Shown here: one piece after another, positions 9,251 to 18,974 of the stretch | Layout: every line of letters begins with the position of its first letter | Position numbering within the stretch: the stretch's first letter is position 1 | Source: an uncultured Clostridia bacterium | GTDB lineage: Bacteria; Bacillota; Clostridia; Lachnospirales; Anaerotignaceae | NCBI GenBank assembly: GCA_944383885.1 | Contig: CALWRF010000040.1 | Coordinates: 1-64,000 of the forward strand | Length of the DNA stretch: 64,000 nt | Direction of reading: 5' to 3' | Notes under the pieces: model-generated | Told to the model about the DNA's origin: nothing | Databases searched by the model: none | Seen by the model: the letters and a program-made list of their open reading frames with translations, nothing else | Translations under genes and position numbers: made by a program

Positions 9251-10444
9251 ATGAATCCAGATTATATAGCAGATAGAATAGGACGTTTGGGAACAGAATC
9301 AGCATTTGAGGTTTTAAGCAAGGCAAAAGCCCTTGAGGCACAGGGCAAAGATATTATACACCTTGAAATAGGTCAGCCGGATTTTGCTACACCTGAACAT
9401 GTGTCAAAAGTTGCCTGTGATTCAATTCGCGATGGCAAAACAGGTTATACATCTTCCCAGGGAGAGCTTTATTTAAGGGAAGCCATAGCCAAAAGGGCAC
9501 GTGAAGAAGGACATATTAATACAAATGCAGATGAAATAGTTGTAGTTCCGGGCGGAAAGCCAATTATGTTCTTTACAATGCTTGCACTTGTTAATCCTGG
9601 AGATGAGGTAATATATCCTAACCCTGGTTTCCCTATTTATGAGTCATGCATACGTTTTGCAGGCGGCGTACCGGTTCCGGTGCCTGTAATTATGGAAAAC
9701 GATTTTAAAATAGACGCTAAAGTACTTAAATCACTTATTACAGATAAAACAAAACTTGTTATTATCAACTCTCCGGGCAATCCTACAGGAGGCGTAATGG
9801 AGGAAAAAGACATAAGGGCTGTGGCTGATGTTTTAAAAGACACAAATATTTTTGTTATGAGCGATGAAATTTACAGCCGCCTTATATATAACGGAACAAA
9901 ACATTTTTCAATAGCCTCAATACCGGAAATGAAAGACCGTACAATAGTCCTCAACGGATTTTCAAAGCCTTACGCAATGACAGGCTGGAGAATAGGCTAC
10001 GGCATTATGAATAAAGACCTTGCAAGGGTAATGACACTCCTTATGGTTAACTCAAGTTCATGTGTAGCAGGCTTTACTCAGGAAGCGGCAAAAGCTGCTC
10101 TTGAGGGACCTCAGGAATGTGTAAGCGAGATGGCTGAAGCCTATAAATACAGGCTGGAATACTTTGTAAAAGAGCTTAACAAAATAGACGGCATTAAGTG
10201 CCTTATGCCAAAAGGTTCATTCTATCTTTTCCCAAGCATTAAAGGTACAGGTCTTTCTGACAAAGAATTCGCAGACAGGCTTTTAAAAGAAGCAGGCGTG
10301 GCATGCCTTGCCGGCAGCAGCTTTGGAAAATACGGCGAAGGTCATTTACGTCTTTCAGCCGCCACATCATTTGAAAACCTTCAGGAAGCAATTATAAGAA
10401 TCAGGGAATTTGTTGATAAAATTAAACTTGAAAAAACAGCTTGA
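9251..10444 (+). CDS. class I/II pyridoxal-phosphate aminotransferase (aspartate aminotransferase family)
   Basis: A 397-residue fold-type I aminotransferase, cytoplasmic, moving an amino group between an amino acid and a 2-oxo acid. Family motifs: GQPDFATP near the N-terminus, the NSPGNPTGG loop, SDEIYSRL (cofactor-contacting Asp and Tyr) and NGFSKPYAMTGWRIGY with the lysine that binds pyridoxal phosphate; an Arg in GHLRLSAA should bind the substrate carboxylate. Start ATG 9251 behind AGGGAGG. Substrate specificity (aspartate, alanine or aromatic) cannot be fixed. Confidence 0.93.
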   Translation: MNPDYIADRIGRLGTESAFEVLSKAKALEAQGKDIIHLEIGQPDFATPEHVSKVACDSIRDGKTGYTSSQGELYLREAIAKRAREEGHINTNADEIVVVPGGKPIMFFTMLALVNPGDEVIYPNPGFPIYESCIRFAGGVPVPVPVIMENDFKIDAKVLKSLITDKTKLVIINSPGNPTGGVMEEKDIRAVADVLKDTNIFVMSDEIYSRLIYNGTKHFSIASIPEMKDRTIVLNGFSKPYAMTGWRIGYGIMNKDLARVMTLLMVNSSSCVAGFTQEAAKAALEGPQECVSEMAEAYKYRLEYFVKELNKIDGIKCLMPKGSFYLFPSIKGTGLSDKEFADRLLKEAGVACLAGSSFGKYGEGHLRLSAATSFENLQEAIIRIREFVDKIKLEKTA

Positions 10445-10517
10445 AAATAACCTGATTGATAATATAAATAATAACCTAAAAACCTAAAAACTCTTCCTGC
10501 AAATCCTTTTACCTGCA

Positions 10518-10553
10518 AAAAATATCCGGTATGAATAAGCCGGATATTTTTTG
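10518..10553 (+). terminator. intrinsic terminator after the aminotransferase gene
   Basis: Stem AAATATCCGG / CCGGATATTT around a 10-base loop, followed by a T run. Confidence 0.85.
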
Positions 10554-10662
10554 TTTTATAATAAAATTATTATGTTTTACTTAACGCAATTTAATTAATG
10601 ACGAAATATAAATATAACATTTAACGGCGGTTTATAAAATTTTGCAGCGGAGGTATATCATC

Positions 10663-11376
10663 ATGCGTATTAATTCATTAGGCAGCAGCCAAATATTCAG
10701 CACATACTTTAATAATCAAAATCCGGCAAAACAGAATATGCATACTGTAAGCGCAGCTTTTCAAAACAAAGATGTACTTACAATCTCGAACAAAGGCAAA
10801 AACGAAAGCCTTATCCAGCAGCTTTTAAACCAGAAAAAGCTTATTGAGGAAAATAAAAACGCGCTATTAAAAAACGGTTTAGAAAACGGATACATAGACC
10901 AGGAAAAGCTTGATAATTTCGATGAGCAGTTAAAAGCCATTGATGAACAAATAGCAAAAGCATATTCCAATAATACTGATTATGAAACAGAGCATAAAGA
11001 CACAAATAAACATTTAACAAAAGAAGAATATAACCAGCAGAAATTAAATGATATAGTCAGTATATCCGGCAGTTTAAAAAATTCAGCAACTGCGTTGTCA
11101 GTTAAAGAAAAACTTTCAGGCGAAAAGAATATACTTAAATCCGAAATAAAATCAGATGGTGGAAACGCTTCTGAAAGCAAGTTTAAAAGAATAGCTGAAA
11201 TTGACGCAAAAACATCTGATATAATTGAGAAAGCGTCTAAGTTATTGTCTGATATAAAAAATTCAGCGTCGCAAACAGCTGAATATGTCTCTGAGCAGGA
11301 ATTGCAAAACGGAGAATACAGCAAAACTTCTGGAAAAAGCGATAATAAAACTGCTCCAGAAAACATAATTAACTAA
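10663..11376 (+). CDS. uncharacterised coiled-coil protein
   Basis: I do not recognise this gene. ATG at 10663 with GCGGAGG seven bases upstream is the likely start, giving about 237 residues beginning MRINSLGSS; a TTG further upstream is in frame but poorly placed. The protein is polar and rich in Lys, Glu, Asn and Ser, with heptad-like helices (roughly residues 45-110 and 150-220) and no signal peptide, membrane segment or Cys. The N-terminus, with a KDVLTISNKG stretch, recalls short flagellar or secretion-associated proteins of Clostridia, but no function is claimed. Monocistronic. Confidence 0.7.
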   Translation: MRINSLGSSQIFSTYFNNQNPAKQNMHTVSAAFQNKDVLTISNKGKNESLIQQLLNQKKLIEENKNALLKNGLENGYIDQEKLDNFDEQLKAIDEQIAKAYSNNTDYETEHKDTNKHLTKEEYNQQKLNDIVSISGSLKNSATALSVKEKLSGEKNILKSEIKSDGGNASESKFKRIAEIDAKTSDIIEKASKLLSDIKNSASQTAEYVSEQELQNGEYSKTSGKSDNKTAPENIIN

Positions 11377-11409
11377 TCAGCGCAGAGCAGTCAATAATTT
11401 TAAAAAAAT

Positions 11410-11431
11410 AAACAGTTTAATAAACTGTTTT
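11410..11431 (+). terminator. hairpin after the coiled-coil gene
   Basis: Stem AAACAGTTT / AAACTGTTT, followed by a short T run. It is the first of two hairpins in the gap to the convergent symporter gene. Confidence 0.6.
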
Positions 11432-11437
11432 AAGTTA

Positions 11438-11480
11438 AAAAAGCTTTAGGGCATGTTTTTTCTGTCCTAAAGCTTTTTAT
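11438..11480. terminator. bidirectional terminator between convergent genes
   Basis: Stem AAAAGCTTTAGG / CCTAAAGCTTTT with A and T tracts on both sides. It can stop the coiled-coil gene from the left and the symporter gene from the right. Confidence 0.85.
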
Positions 11481-11483
11481 TTA

Positions 11484-12767
11484 TTATTCCTTACGCCCTG
11501 CCAAAGGGTTGTTGAATACTTCTTTGTTAAATTCTTTATTCTGGTAAGCAACTATAGTTGTGCACACAGCGTCGCCGGTAATATTAACTGCTGTCCTTGT
11601 CATATCAAGTATACGGTCAATACCCATAATAAGCGCTATAGCCTCAACAGGAAGACCAACAGATGTAAATACCATTGAAAGAGTTATAAGCCCTACTCCC
11701 GGCACACCTGCTGTACCTATAGACGCCAAAGTAGCTGTTGCTATAACTGTAATATAATCGCTCATTCCAAGCTGTATTCCGTAAGCCTGGGCGGCAAACA
11801 CAACCGCTACTCCCTGCATTATAGCTGTCCCGTCCATATTAATTGTAGCGCCTAAAGGAATAGTAAAAGATGAAATCTTCCGTGATACTCCCAATTTATT
11901 ATCAAGGGTGTCAATTGAAAGCGGTATTGTGGCGTTAGATGTGGCTGTTGAGAAAGCAAAGCTCATAACAGGGAAAAACTTTTTAATAAACATAATCGGA
12001 TTAAGTCCGGTAAATACTTTTAAAAGACCTGTATAAATTACAAAGCAGTGTATAAAAAGCGCCGTTAAAACAGATATCATGTATTTTAAAAGAGGCACAA
12101 ATGCCATAAAGCCTATTCCCGCAAATGTGTTTGCAATAAGGCAGAATACACCAATAGGTGCCACATGCATAACCATGCTTGTCATTTCCATCATAATATC
12201 GTTAAACTGTCCGAAAAAGTTAGCAACGGTTTCTGTTTTGCTCCCCATTTTAGCCAGTATAATGCCTACAATAAGAGCAAATAAAATAATAGGCAGCATA
12301 TCTCCGCTTGCCAAAGCGCCAATAGGGTTTGTAGGTATAATGTTTAAAAATGTATCCGCAAGGCTTGTACTTTCTGAAATAGTAACTTCTGACACCTGAA
12401 TGCTTGATGTATCAAGCCCTATACCAGGGTCAATAATATTTCCAACAGCAAGAGCAACTGTAATGGCAACAGCCGTTGTTATAAGGTAGAAAATCAGTGT
12501 TTTAACACCTACTTTACCCAGTGTGGCAGTATCGCCCACAGCGGCGCTTCCGCATACAAGTGAGCAGAAAACAAGAGGCACAACAAGCATCTGCATAAGC
12601 CTTAAAAAGCCGTTTCCGCATACATAAAATATACCGCCTATAAGAACTGTGTCTTTAAAATATCCAGCCGGCACAAAGTAATGAAGCACAGTGCCTGTAA
12701 CAGCGCCTAAAATTAAAGAAATAAATATTTTTGTAGTAAGCCCGATTTTTTTACGCTTATTTTCCAA
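11484..12767 (-). CDS. dicarboxylate/amino acid:cation symporter (DAACS family)
   Basis: A 427-residue membrane protein of the GltP/DctA/SstT family that imports glutamate, aspartate, C4-dicarboxylates or serine with Na+ or H+. It has about eight hydrophobic segments and two re-entrant loops. Family signatures are the Ser-rich loop FSTATSNATIP and the binding motif ATINMDGTA, followed by the GTAGVPG loop. The start at 12767 overlaps the end of the upstream RmlD-like gene by 11 bases, so the two are cotranscribed. Substrate not determinable. Confidence 0.93.
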   Translation of the reverse strand: MENKRKKIGLTTKIFISLILGAVTGTVLHYFVPAGYFKDTVLIGGIFYVCGNGFLRLMQMLVVPLVFCSLVCGSAAVGDTATLGKVGVKTLIFYLITTAVAITVALAVGNIIDPGIGLDTSSIQVSEVTISESTSLADTFLNIIPTNPIGALASGDMLPIILFALIVGIILAKMGSKTETVANFFGQFNDIMMEMTSMVMHVAPIGVFCLIANTFAGIGFMAFVPLLKYMISVLTALFIHCFVIYTGLLKVFTGLNPIMFIKKFFPVMSFAFSTATSNATIPLSIDTLDNKLGVSRKISSFTIPLGATINMDGTAIMQGVAVVFAAQAYGIQLGMSDYITVIATATLASIGTAGVPGVGLITLSMVFTSVGLPVEAIALIMGIDRILDMTRTAVNITGDAVCTTIVAYQNKEFNKEVFNNPLAGRKE

Positions 12768-13629
12768 CTAAACCGCTCCTTTCAAGTATATGCCTCTCAA
12801 GGGCAGTTTCCCAGTCAGGCATATTGTAAATACCAGTCATTTCCATCATAAGATTTTCAAGGTCCGTATATCTTGGTCGCATGCTGTCTGTTTTTCCGCC
12901 ATCGGCATTGTAAAATACTGGTTTTAATATGTCTGTTTGCAGCCCGGAAAGCTCAAGTATCCTTTTGGCATAATCAAATCTGCTGCACAAGCCTGTGCAT
13001 GAAGCATGGAATACACCATATTCATCGCTTCTTATAACTTTATTTATAAATTCCGCTAAATCATATACACTTGTTGGCGAACTCATCTGATTAACAGGAG
13101 CTTCAAAAGCTTTTCCCTCTTTTGCAGCATTTACTACCTGCGATACAAAGTCGCCTTCACCGTAGCCGTAAATCCATGAGCTTCTTATTATAATGTGTTT
13201 TGGAGTCAGTTCTTTAGCAAATTCCTCTCCCGCTAATTTTGATTTGCCGTAAACAGAAACAGGCTCTGTTTTATCAAACTCATTAAGAGGGCATTTTTCA
13301 TTGCCGGCAAAAACGTCATCTGTTGAAAGCTGTACCATTGTGGCGCCTGTCTGCCTTGAAGCCGAGCTTAAGTTCCTTGCGCCAAGAGAATTAACTTTAT
13401 AAGCTTTAACCCTGTCCCTTTCACATTCTTCAATGTCGCTTATGCAGGCGCAGTTTATAATTACATCAGGTCTGTTTATTACAGCAAAACTGGTTACTTC
13501 CTCTATATTCGTAACATCCAGTTCCAAGTCGGTAGAAAAAATCTTATCATAATTGTTGCTTAAAGTTTTTTCAAGTATCCTTCCTATATTGCCTGAAGAA
13601 CCTGCTATCCAAATTTTTCTGTTTACCAT
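12757..13629 (-). CDS. RmlD-like NAD(P)-dependent sugar-nucleotide reductase
   Basis: A short-chain-dehydrogenase-like protein of the dTDP-4-dehydrorhamnose reductase family. From ATG 13629 (AAAGGAC upstream; an in-frame start 17 codons earlier has no ribosome site) it has about 290 residues: nucleotide-binding IWIAGSSGNIG at the N-terminus, STDDVFAG, and the catalytic pair YGKSK. No other rhamnose or surface-sugar gene lies nearby and it is coupled to a symporter gene, so its role here may differ from rhamnose synthesis. Confidence 0.82.
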   Translation of the reverse strand: MVNRKIWIAGSSGNIGRILEKTLSNNYDKIFSTDLELDVTNIEEVTSFAVINRPDVIINCACISDIEECERDRVKAYKVNSLGARNLSSASRQTGATMVQLSTDDVFAGNEKCPLNEFDKTEPVSVYGKSKLAGEEFAKELTPKHIIIRSSWIYGYGEGDFVSQVVNAAKEGKAFEAPVNQMSSPTSVYDLAEFINKVIRSDEYGVFHASCTGLCSRFDYAKRILELSGLQTDILKPVFYNADGGKTDSMRPRYTDLENLMMEMTGIYNMPDWETALERHILERSGLVGK

Positions 13630-13856
13630 GCTTACCGTCCTTTCCAAAGCAGTAACTTTGTTATACACCAAAAAAGACAATTCTTGTGCCGTCTATAATA
13701 ATTAAAATATTCAGGCTGGTTAAATTGTCTTTTAATTAAGTAACATCTTGTTAAAAATTAAAAATTCAGACGGGGCATATATTATCATATATTCACGTTT
13801 CTTGCAAGTTTTAAATTCTATTTTTCAATGCAAAATTAAAATTTTTATTATATTTA

Positions 13857-14537
13857 TTATTTTGTGCCGAAGACATGGTTCCCTATTGAGTATGTAATTG
13901 GTACGGTCCAAATCCAGCGGCTTGTTGCCGTAGCCGGGTTCCAGTAATACAGCGCTCCGTTTGTCGGGTCCCAGCCGTTAAGGGCATCTCTTGCCGCTGA
14001 ATAAGCAGTTTCGTTAGGCGTAAGGTTAATCTGCCCGTCGCGTACAGCGTCAAAAGCGCCTGTCTGATAAACAACCTCTGGTATTGTATTTGGGAAATTA
14101 GGATTTTTAACCCTGTTGAGTATAACAGCGCCTATAGCCACCTGACCCTCATAAGGCTCTCCGCGGCCTTCGGCATAAATTGCCCTTGATAAAACTTCCA
14201 AATCATACTGTGCATTTACTTCTTCAGAAATTCCTAAGGCGTTTAGCGTGCCCTCGCCTACAATGCCGTCTGGCGTAAGACCGTTATTCTGCTGAAAAAG
14301 CTTTACCCCTTCGTATGTCCCGTAGCCGTATATGCCGTCTACATTGCCGGAATAATACCCTAAGTCCTGTAACCTCTGCTGTATTATCTTTACGGCGTCT
14401 CCGCCTGAACCGTATTGGAATATAGCTGTCATCTGGCTTTTTTCATAAGGCGTAAAAACAAATACCAAAGACGAAAAAATAACAGCCGCCAACGACAGCA
14501 CAACATAAATCCTTGCTCTATTAATACAATTAAACAT
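13857..14537 (-). CDS. SleB-like cell-wall hydrolase with peptidoglycan-binding domain
   Basis: Probable exported cortex-lytic or cell-wall hydrolase. From ATG 14537 (GGGGTGG upstream) it has 226 residues: an N-terminal membrane/signal segment (about 9-27), a peptidoglycan-binding domain (GDAVKIIQQRLQDLGYYSG ... GIVGEGTLNAL, about 40-95) and a C-terminal hydrolase_2/SleB domain (LSRAIYAEGRGEPYEGQVA, about 115-226, with the expected catalytic Glu). It directly follows spoIIR, and germination genes lie upstream, which fits a sporulation or germination role. An upstream ATG at 14573 overlaps spoIIR and lacks a ribosome site. Confidence 0.9.
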   Translation of the reverse strand: MFNCINRARIYVVLSLAAVIFSSLVFVFTPYEKSQMTAIFQYGSGGDAVKIIQQRLQDLGYYSGNVDGIYGYGTYEGVKLFQQNNGLTPDGIVGEGTLNALGISEEVNAQYDLEVLSRAIYAEGRGEPYEGQVAIGAVILNRVKNPNFPNTIPEVVYQTGAFDAVRDGQINLTPNETAYSAARDALNGWDPTNGALYYWNPATATSRWIWTVPITYSIGNHVFGTK

Positions 14538-14559
14538 ATACGCCACCCCGAAAAGTATT

Positions 14560-15231
14560 TTAATATTCTCCATTTAGGCTTGATTCAACCTTTTTTACAG
14601 CTTCAACTGCGGCAAACTTAAAATTAATGCCATCTCTGTCCGCTATTACACTATATTCTTCATTTGTAAGAATATTCTTAAGTTCTTTTTGGGCTTCGGA
14701 ATCTGTTTCATTTTCAGCACTGTATACGCAAAGCGACGGGTACATTACGCACCACCAGTTTTTGCCTTCAGCCTCACCTATGTCAAGCCTTACAGCGTAA
14801 TACATGCCGGAAGGCAGCGTTATGCCTCCGTAACTTTTAACTGGAAAAAGTGTTTTTTCAAACCGTACATTTACCGGATAATAGCAGTTGTTTTCCAAAA
14901 GTATGCTTTCAGCTTTTTCCTTAATTTCATTTTTGCTTTCTTCAAGGGCTTTTATGCTTTCCTCACGGCTGTTGCATTTTTTCATTTTGCCACGCATAAT
15001 ATCCAGAACGCCGTCGCGCACTTTCAGCTTCATTTTCTGGTCAAAATCACTGTTGCTGTTTGCCACAATGTGGAGCCGTACTATTTTTTCCGCTATTCCG
15101 CTTTGAATATTATCAGCATAGGTTTTAAGAGATACAATTACTGTAAAGGCTAATGAAACAATTACAGCTGCTGACAATGAGATTATTAAATTTCTTTTTT
15201 CTTTTTTTAAAAACATTTTTAAATTTGCCAT
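14560..15231 (-). CDS. spoIIR: stage II sporulation protein R
   Basis: SpoIIR is the forespore-made secreted signal that makes SpoIIGA process pro-sigma-E in the mother cell. The 223-residue product from ATG 15231 (GGTGATT upstream; an in-frame ATG four codons earlier is possible) has a hydrophobic N-terminal segment (about 14-34) and the family stretches IVRLHIVANSNSDFDQ and KLKVRDGVLD, then VRFEKTLFPVKSYGG and LPSGMYYAVRLDIGEAEGKNWWCV. Length and motifs match the family. Next to the sleB-like gene. Confidence 0.94.
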   Translation of the reverse strand: MANLKMFLKKEKRNLIISLSAAVIVSLAFTVIVSLKTYADNIQSGIAEKIVRLHIVANSNSDFDQKMKLKVRDGVLDIMRGKMKKCNSREESIKALEESKNEIKEKAESILLENNCYYPVNVRFEKTLFPVKSYGGITLPSGMYYAVRLDIGEAEGKNWWCVMYPSLCVYSAENETDSEAQKELKNILTNEEYSVIADRDGINFKFAAVEAVKKVESSLNGEY

Positions 15232-15287
15232 ATTAATCACCATAAATAATATTGACAGTTAATCCAAAATGTAATCAAAAATATTAT

Positions 15288-16313
15288 TTATTTTTCAGCA
15301 ACATTAATTTCTAAATTAATAACCATATTTTTAAACATTTCTTCATTATAGAACTTATTGTAAAGGCGGTTGTCTTGTCTTTTAAGCCTTTGGGCAATGC
15401 CTAATGAGTCGCTGTTTAAATGCTGGAGTTTTTCAATTGCAGCAAGGCATTTCCCTTTTATCTGCTGGGCTAATATTTCCGATGCCCCTTCAGGATAATT
15501 AAAACCATCTAAGCGTTTTACCTTAAAGCTTATGTCATAATCGGCTTTTAAAACCCCGTCCTGCTCATAAAATTTAACACTGCTTGTATTTTTTTCTATA
15601 TTAAACGGCACTTCTTCAGAATTAATGTTTATAACCTCACTGTGTCCTTTGCCCCCGCCTAAAACATATATAAACCCCTGAATCTGGTTGTTGTCAAATA
15701 CGCCTGTTTTTATATTGTTTGAAAATATAACGCCGCCGTTTATTATTAAACTCTCATCTTCTGCATCTACCAACGGAATTACTATACCGTTTTGTGTATC
15801 AAGTTTTTTAACAGCTTCGGCAAGTGTCAGCTTTTGTGTTGAATAAAGCCTGTCTTTGTTGTTTTTGTAAAAATCCCAAATATAAAGACCATCGCCTGAA
15901 TTGCTGACAGTTGATATAATTCCAGAAGCACTGTTCTGTGCGCAAAGCACAACTGTATCCATGCTTATATCATTATTAGATGATAAATCAATGAGAATTT
16001 CATCTAAACTGCCATTTTCCGCTGCGCTGCTGCCTATAACAACAGCTTTTAAATGACCGAAATACATCTGCCTTTTGCCAGAGGATAAAACTTTATCCGT
16101 TACGGCGGCTGTAGGCGATATAACATCAGCTTTTGCAGCCGAGTACATATCTTTGCCGTCAGGCTCAATAAAGCATAATGAAATTTCATAACCGCTGTTC
16201 GCCTCAGTATCATATCCGACTGCGGAAACAAAATTCCTGCCTTCAATATCGTTTCCGCCGCAGCCGGTAACTAAAAAAGGCAGTATTAAAACAAATCCAA
16301 TTAGCCTTTTCAT
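15288..16313 (-). CDS. gerC: spore germination protein, GerC (Ger(x)C) lipoprotein
   Basis: Lipoprotein subunit of a Ger-type nutrient germinant receptor in the spore inner membrane. The 341-residue product has a lipoprotein signal with lipobox LVTGCGG and the GerAC-type layout: an N-terminal domain (NFVSAVGYD) and a C-terminal domain ending near NMVINLEINV. It overlaps gerB by four bases, giving the order gerA-gerB-gerC of classic tricistronic operons. Germinant unknown. Confidence 0.9.
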   Translation of the reverse strand: MKRLIGFVLILPFLVTGCGGNDIEGRNFVSAVGYDTEANSGYEISLCFIEPDGKDMYSAAKADVISPTAAVTDKVLSSGKRQMYFGHLKAVVIGSSAAENGSLDEILIDLSSNNDISMDTVVLCAQNSASGIISTVSNSGDGLYIWDFYKNNKDRLYSTQKLTLAEAVKKLDTQNGIVIPLVDAEDESLIINGGVIFSNNIKTGVFDNNQIQGFIYVLGGGKGHSEVININSEEVPFNIEKNTSSVKFYEQDGVLKADYDISFKVKRLDGFNYPEGASEILAQQIKGKCLAAIEKLQHLNSDSLGIAQRLKRQDNRLYNKFYNEEMFKNMVINLEINVAEK

Positions 16314-17389
16314 TTTTTCCTCCTTAAAACAGATACTACAGGAGCTAAAATCATAACACCGTACATAGCCAAATTAAAACCATATATACTGTATACCGCG
16401 TCAAAACCGCCTTTTCTTAAAGCGCACAAACAAAAAAACAACAGCGCGGCGCAGGATACCAATACAGAAAATACTCTGTTTATTCTTTTAAATATGCTCT
16501 CAAGCATAACAGAGGATATATGCACACTTAAAGATGTAAGTATAAATGATGAAAACACATAAAAACCGCTCATTAAAACCTCCTGCCTTTCAACAAGGGA
16601 GCCGGGAAATTCCGTGTAATTCATCATCTGTATAACAGGCCAGAGCTTTCTTTTAGACTCCTCAACTCCAAAACAGCTTACAGCAAGAGCCGTGCCAAAA
16701 GACAAAACAACAGTTATAATCAAGAATGCCGCAAAAACCGATAAAGCGGCATTCTTTGTATTTTCCCCTTCAGGCAGCATTATAAATACATATCCTGCAA
16801 CGCTAAGTGCAGAAAAACTCATAAAAGCGCCCTTTAAAATACCTCGCCATTCATCAGGCGTAGGCTTAAGAGTAATTAAATCCATAGACGGGGCAGAAAG
16901 CACAAATATAAACAATATAAATACCAGCATAAGCACAGCGGCTATCTCTGATATGCGGCCAACACACTCCCTGCCTCTTAAAGCAGTGTAAAAAGCCACA
17001 AAAACTATAAGTATTGCCGCAAACAGACTGCTTACACTTTTTTCCATTGTAAAATGCACCATTCTGGCAGTTGTTGACAGCTGAAAACCGCCGTATACAG
17101 ATGTATACGCAAAAACAGACGCAAGAACTATAAAACCTAAAACTTTTCCCAAACTGCTGTATGCCGCATTTTCATAACTATTATCCATTCTTTTCCCTGT
17201 AAGCCTTACAAGCACATAAAAAAGAACGGAGGCGGCAAATCCGCCTAAAAATACGCTTATATAAGCTCCGCCGCCAGCTGTTTCAATAATACCCAAAGGC
17301 GCGGATACTGCTGTGCAGCCTAAAAACGCCGCAATTATTACTGCCGCAAACTGGTTGTGCGATATTTTATTGTTGCATGAAAAATTCAT
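16310..17389 (-). CDS. gerB: spore germination permease, GerB (GerAB family)
   Basis: Integral membrane subunit of the Ger germinant receptor, from the amino acid/polyamine transporter-like fold. The 359 residues hold about ten hydrophobic segments, starting with QFAAVIIAAFLGC. In GerAB proteins this subunit binds the germinant. It overlaps both neighbours by four bases, so gerABC is translated as one coupled unit. Confidence 0.9.
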   Translation of the reverse strand: MNFSCNNKISHNQFAAVIIAAFLGCTAVSAPLGIIETAGGGAYISVFLGGFAASVLFYVLVRLTGKRMDNSYENAAYSSLGKVLGFIVLASVFAYTSVYGGFQLSTTARMVHFTMEKSVSSLFAAILIVFVAFYTALRGRECVGRISEIAAVLMLVFILFIFVLSAPSMDLITLKPTPDEWRGILKGAFMSFSALSVAGYVFIMLPEGENTKNAALSVFAAFLIITVVLSFGTALAVSCFGVEESKRKLWPVIQMMNYTEFPGSLVERQEVLMSGFYVFSSFILTSLSVHISSVMLESIFKRINRVFSVLVSCAALLFFCLCALRKGGFDAVYSIYGFNLAMYGVMILAPVVSVLRRKK

Positions 17390-18861
17390 CTGCCGCCCTC
17401 CTTGTTTTTAAAGAGCATACGTATTTTTTGACCAGCTTTGGCAAAAACCGGTCTTTTGCGCATTTTTCTCAGAGGCGCCCGTAATACGCTGTCTTTAAAA
17501 TCAGTATAGTTATTTGCGCTTCCACCGCAGAACGGGTATAAATACGGCACGCCATAGCTTTCAAGTGAAGCAAGATGGGCAAGCACAAGAAATACAGATG
17601 TGTAAAATCCGAAAAGCCCCCAAAAAGCCGACATAAAAATTATAATGTATTTAACAATGCGCAGTGCCGAAACAAACGCCGGATTAGGTACCGCAAAAGA
17701 GCATATACCAGAAAGAGCCGCTATTATAACCACAACAGGACCAACTATCCCCGCTTCTACTGCGGCTGAACCTATTACTATGCCGCCCACTATGCCGAAA
17801 GCCGAGCTTACAGGCGAAGGCAGCCTTACTCCAGCCTCTCTTAAAAGTTCAAAAGCCGTTTCCATTATAAGCACCTCAGCTATAGCCGGAAAAGGCACAT
17901 AAGCCCTGCCGGAAGCTATTTTAAGAGCCAGCGATGTAGGTATTAAATCAGGTCTGTATACAGTAAGCGCTATATAAAGCCCCGGAAGCGTTACTGATAA
18001 AACCGCGGCAAAAAATCTTAAAATACGCATAAAGCTCATTATTTCCCATCTGTCATAGTAATCCTCAGCTGATTGAAAAAATATATTCAGTGTTGAAGGC
18101 ACAAGTATAACAAAAGGGGAATTATCCACAACTACAGCCACTCTCCCCTCGTATATAGCCGAAGATGCCTTATCCGGTCTTTCTGTAAGCTGAAGCTGCG
18201 GAAAAGGCGACGAATACCGCTTTTCCATAAACTGCTCCAGATACCCGCTGTCGAGTATGCAGTCTACATCTAAAGCCTTAATTTGCCTTATGACATTTTC
18301 AACCAGTTCCTCTTTAGCTACATCTTTTAAATACATAACGGCAATGTCCGTTTTGCTGCGTCTGCCGCACTTAAAACGGCGCACTTTTAACGCCGTATCT
18401 CTTATCCTTCGTCTTATAAGCACAGTATTCATGCTTCCAAGCTCAGTAAAAGCGTCTTTAGGTCCCTGCACAACTACTTCCGTTTTAGCTTCCTGAATTC
18501 CCCTTGAAGGCCAGCCTTTAGTTGAGATAATAACAGCGCGGTTGTCATTTTCAACAATCAGGGCTGTATCGCCTAAAAGAACCGCGTCGAATATTTCCTC
18601 AAAACTCTGCACAAGCTTTGTTTCTCCAACGGCTATTAAGTTGTTCTGCATTTCAAAGGCGTCAAAATTCTTTTCCCCACGCACCATAATATTGGTAAGG
18701 ACAGCTTCCTCAATAGTTGTTCCCCTTATTATGTTGTCAGTATAAATAAGAAAGCATTTTGTGCCGTTATTTTCAAACTCCTTAAATACTATATCATCAG
18801 AGCCGTAAAGTGTGTTTTTAATATATTCCTTGTTTTTATTCAGCTCTTTATAAAGCTCCAT
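17386..18861 (-). CDS. gerA: spore germination protein GerA (GerAA family)
   Basis: The GerAA subunit of a germinant receptor, about 491 residues. The N-terminal soluble half includes TNIMVRGEKNFDAFE and VVVQGPKDAFTELGSMNTVLIRRR split over the usual positions; the C-terminal half has four to five membrane segments from about 290 on, with PFPAIAEVLIMETAFELLREAG. ATG 18861 follows GGTGAT; two more ATGs lie 2 and 4 codons upstream in frame, so the exact start is open. First gene of gerABC. The promoter, normally sigma-G-dependent, was not identified. Confidence 0.93.
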   Translation of the reverse strand: MELYKELNKNKEYIKNTLYGSDDIVFKEFENNGTKCFLIYTDNIIRGTTIEEAVLTNIMVRGEKNFDAFEMQNNLIAVGETKLVQSFEEIFDAVLLGDTALIVENDNRAVIISTKGWPSRGIQEAKTEVVVQGPKDAFTELGSMNTVLIRRRIRDTALKVRRFKCGRRSKTDIAVMYLKDVAKEELVENVIRQIKALDVDCILDSGYLEQFMEKRYSSPFPQLQLTERPDKASSAIYEGRVAVVVDNSPFVILVPSTLNIFFQSAEDYYDRWEIMSFMRILRFFAAVLSVTLPGLYIALTVYRPDLIPTSLALKIASGRAYVPFPAIAEVLIMETAFELLREAGVRLPSPVSSAFGIVGGIVIGSAAVEAGIVGPVVVIIAALSGICSFAVPNPAFVSALRIVKYIIIFMSAFWGLFGFYTSVFLVLAHLASLESYGVPYLYPFCGGSANNYTDFKDSVLRAPLRKMRKRPVFAKAGQKIRMLFKNKEGGR

Positions 18862-18920
18862 ACTCATCACCATTATTTATTATCAACAGGCAGATGAATA
18901 TTATACCTTTAAATGTAATA

Positions 18921-18955
18921 AAAAAAGACAGACGCTTTTAAAAGCATCTGCCTTT
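18921..18955 (-). terminator. terminator of the TolC-family gene
   Basis: Inverted repeat AGACAGACGCTTTT / AAAAGCATCTGCCTTT; on the minus strand the stem is followed by a T tract, as expected for transcripts coming from 18975. Confidence 0.8.
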
Positions 18956-18974
18956 GGATTTTTAAATTATTTAA

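Noticed and set aside
14689..15153. 154-codon open frame on the plus strand
   Set aside because: Antisense to spoIIR; a Phe-rich shadow without a start signal.
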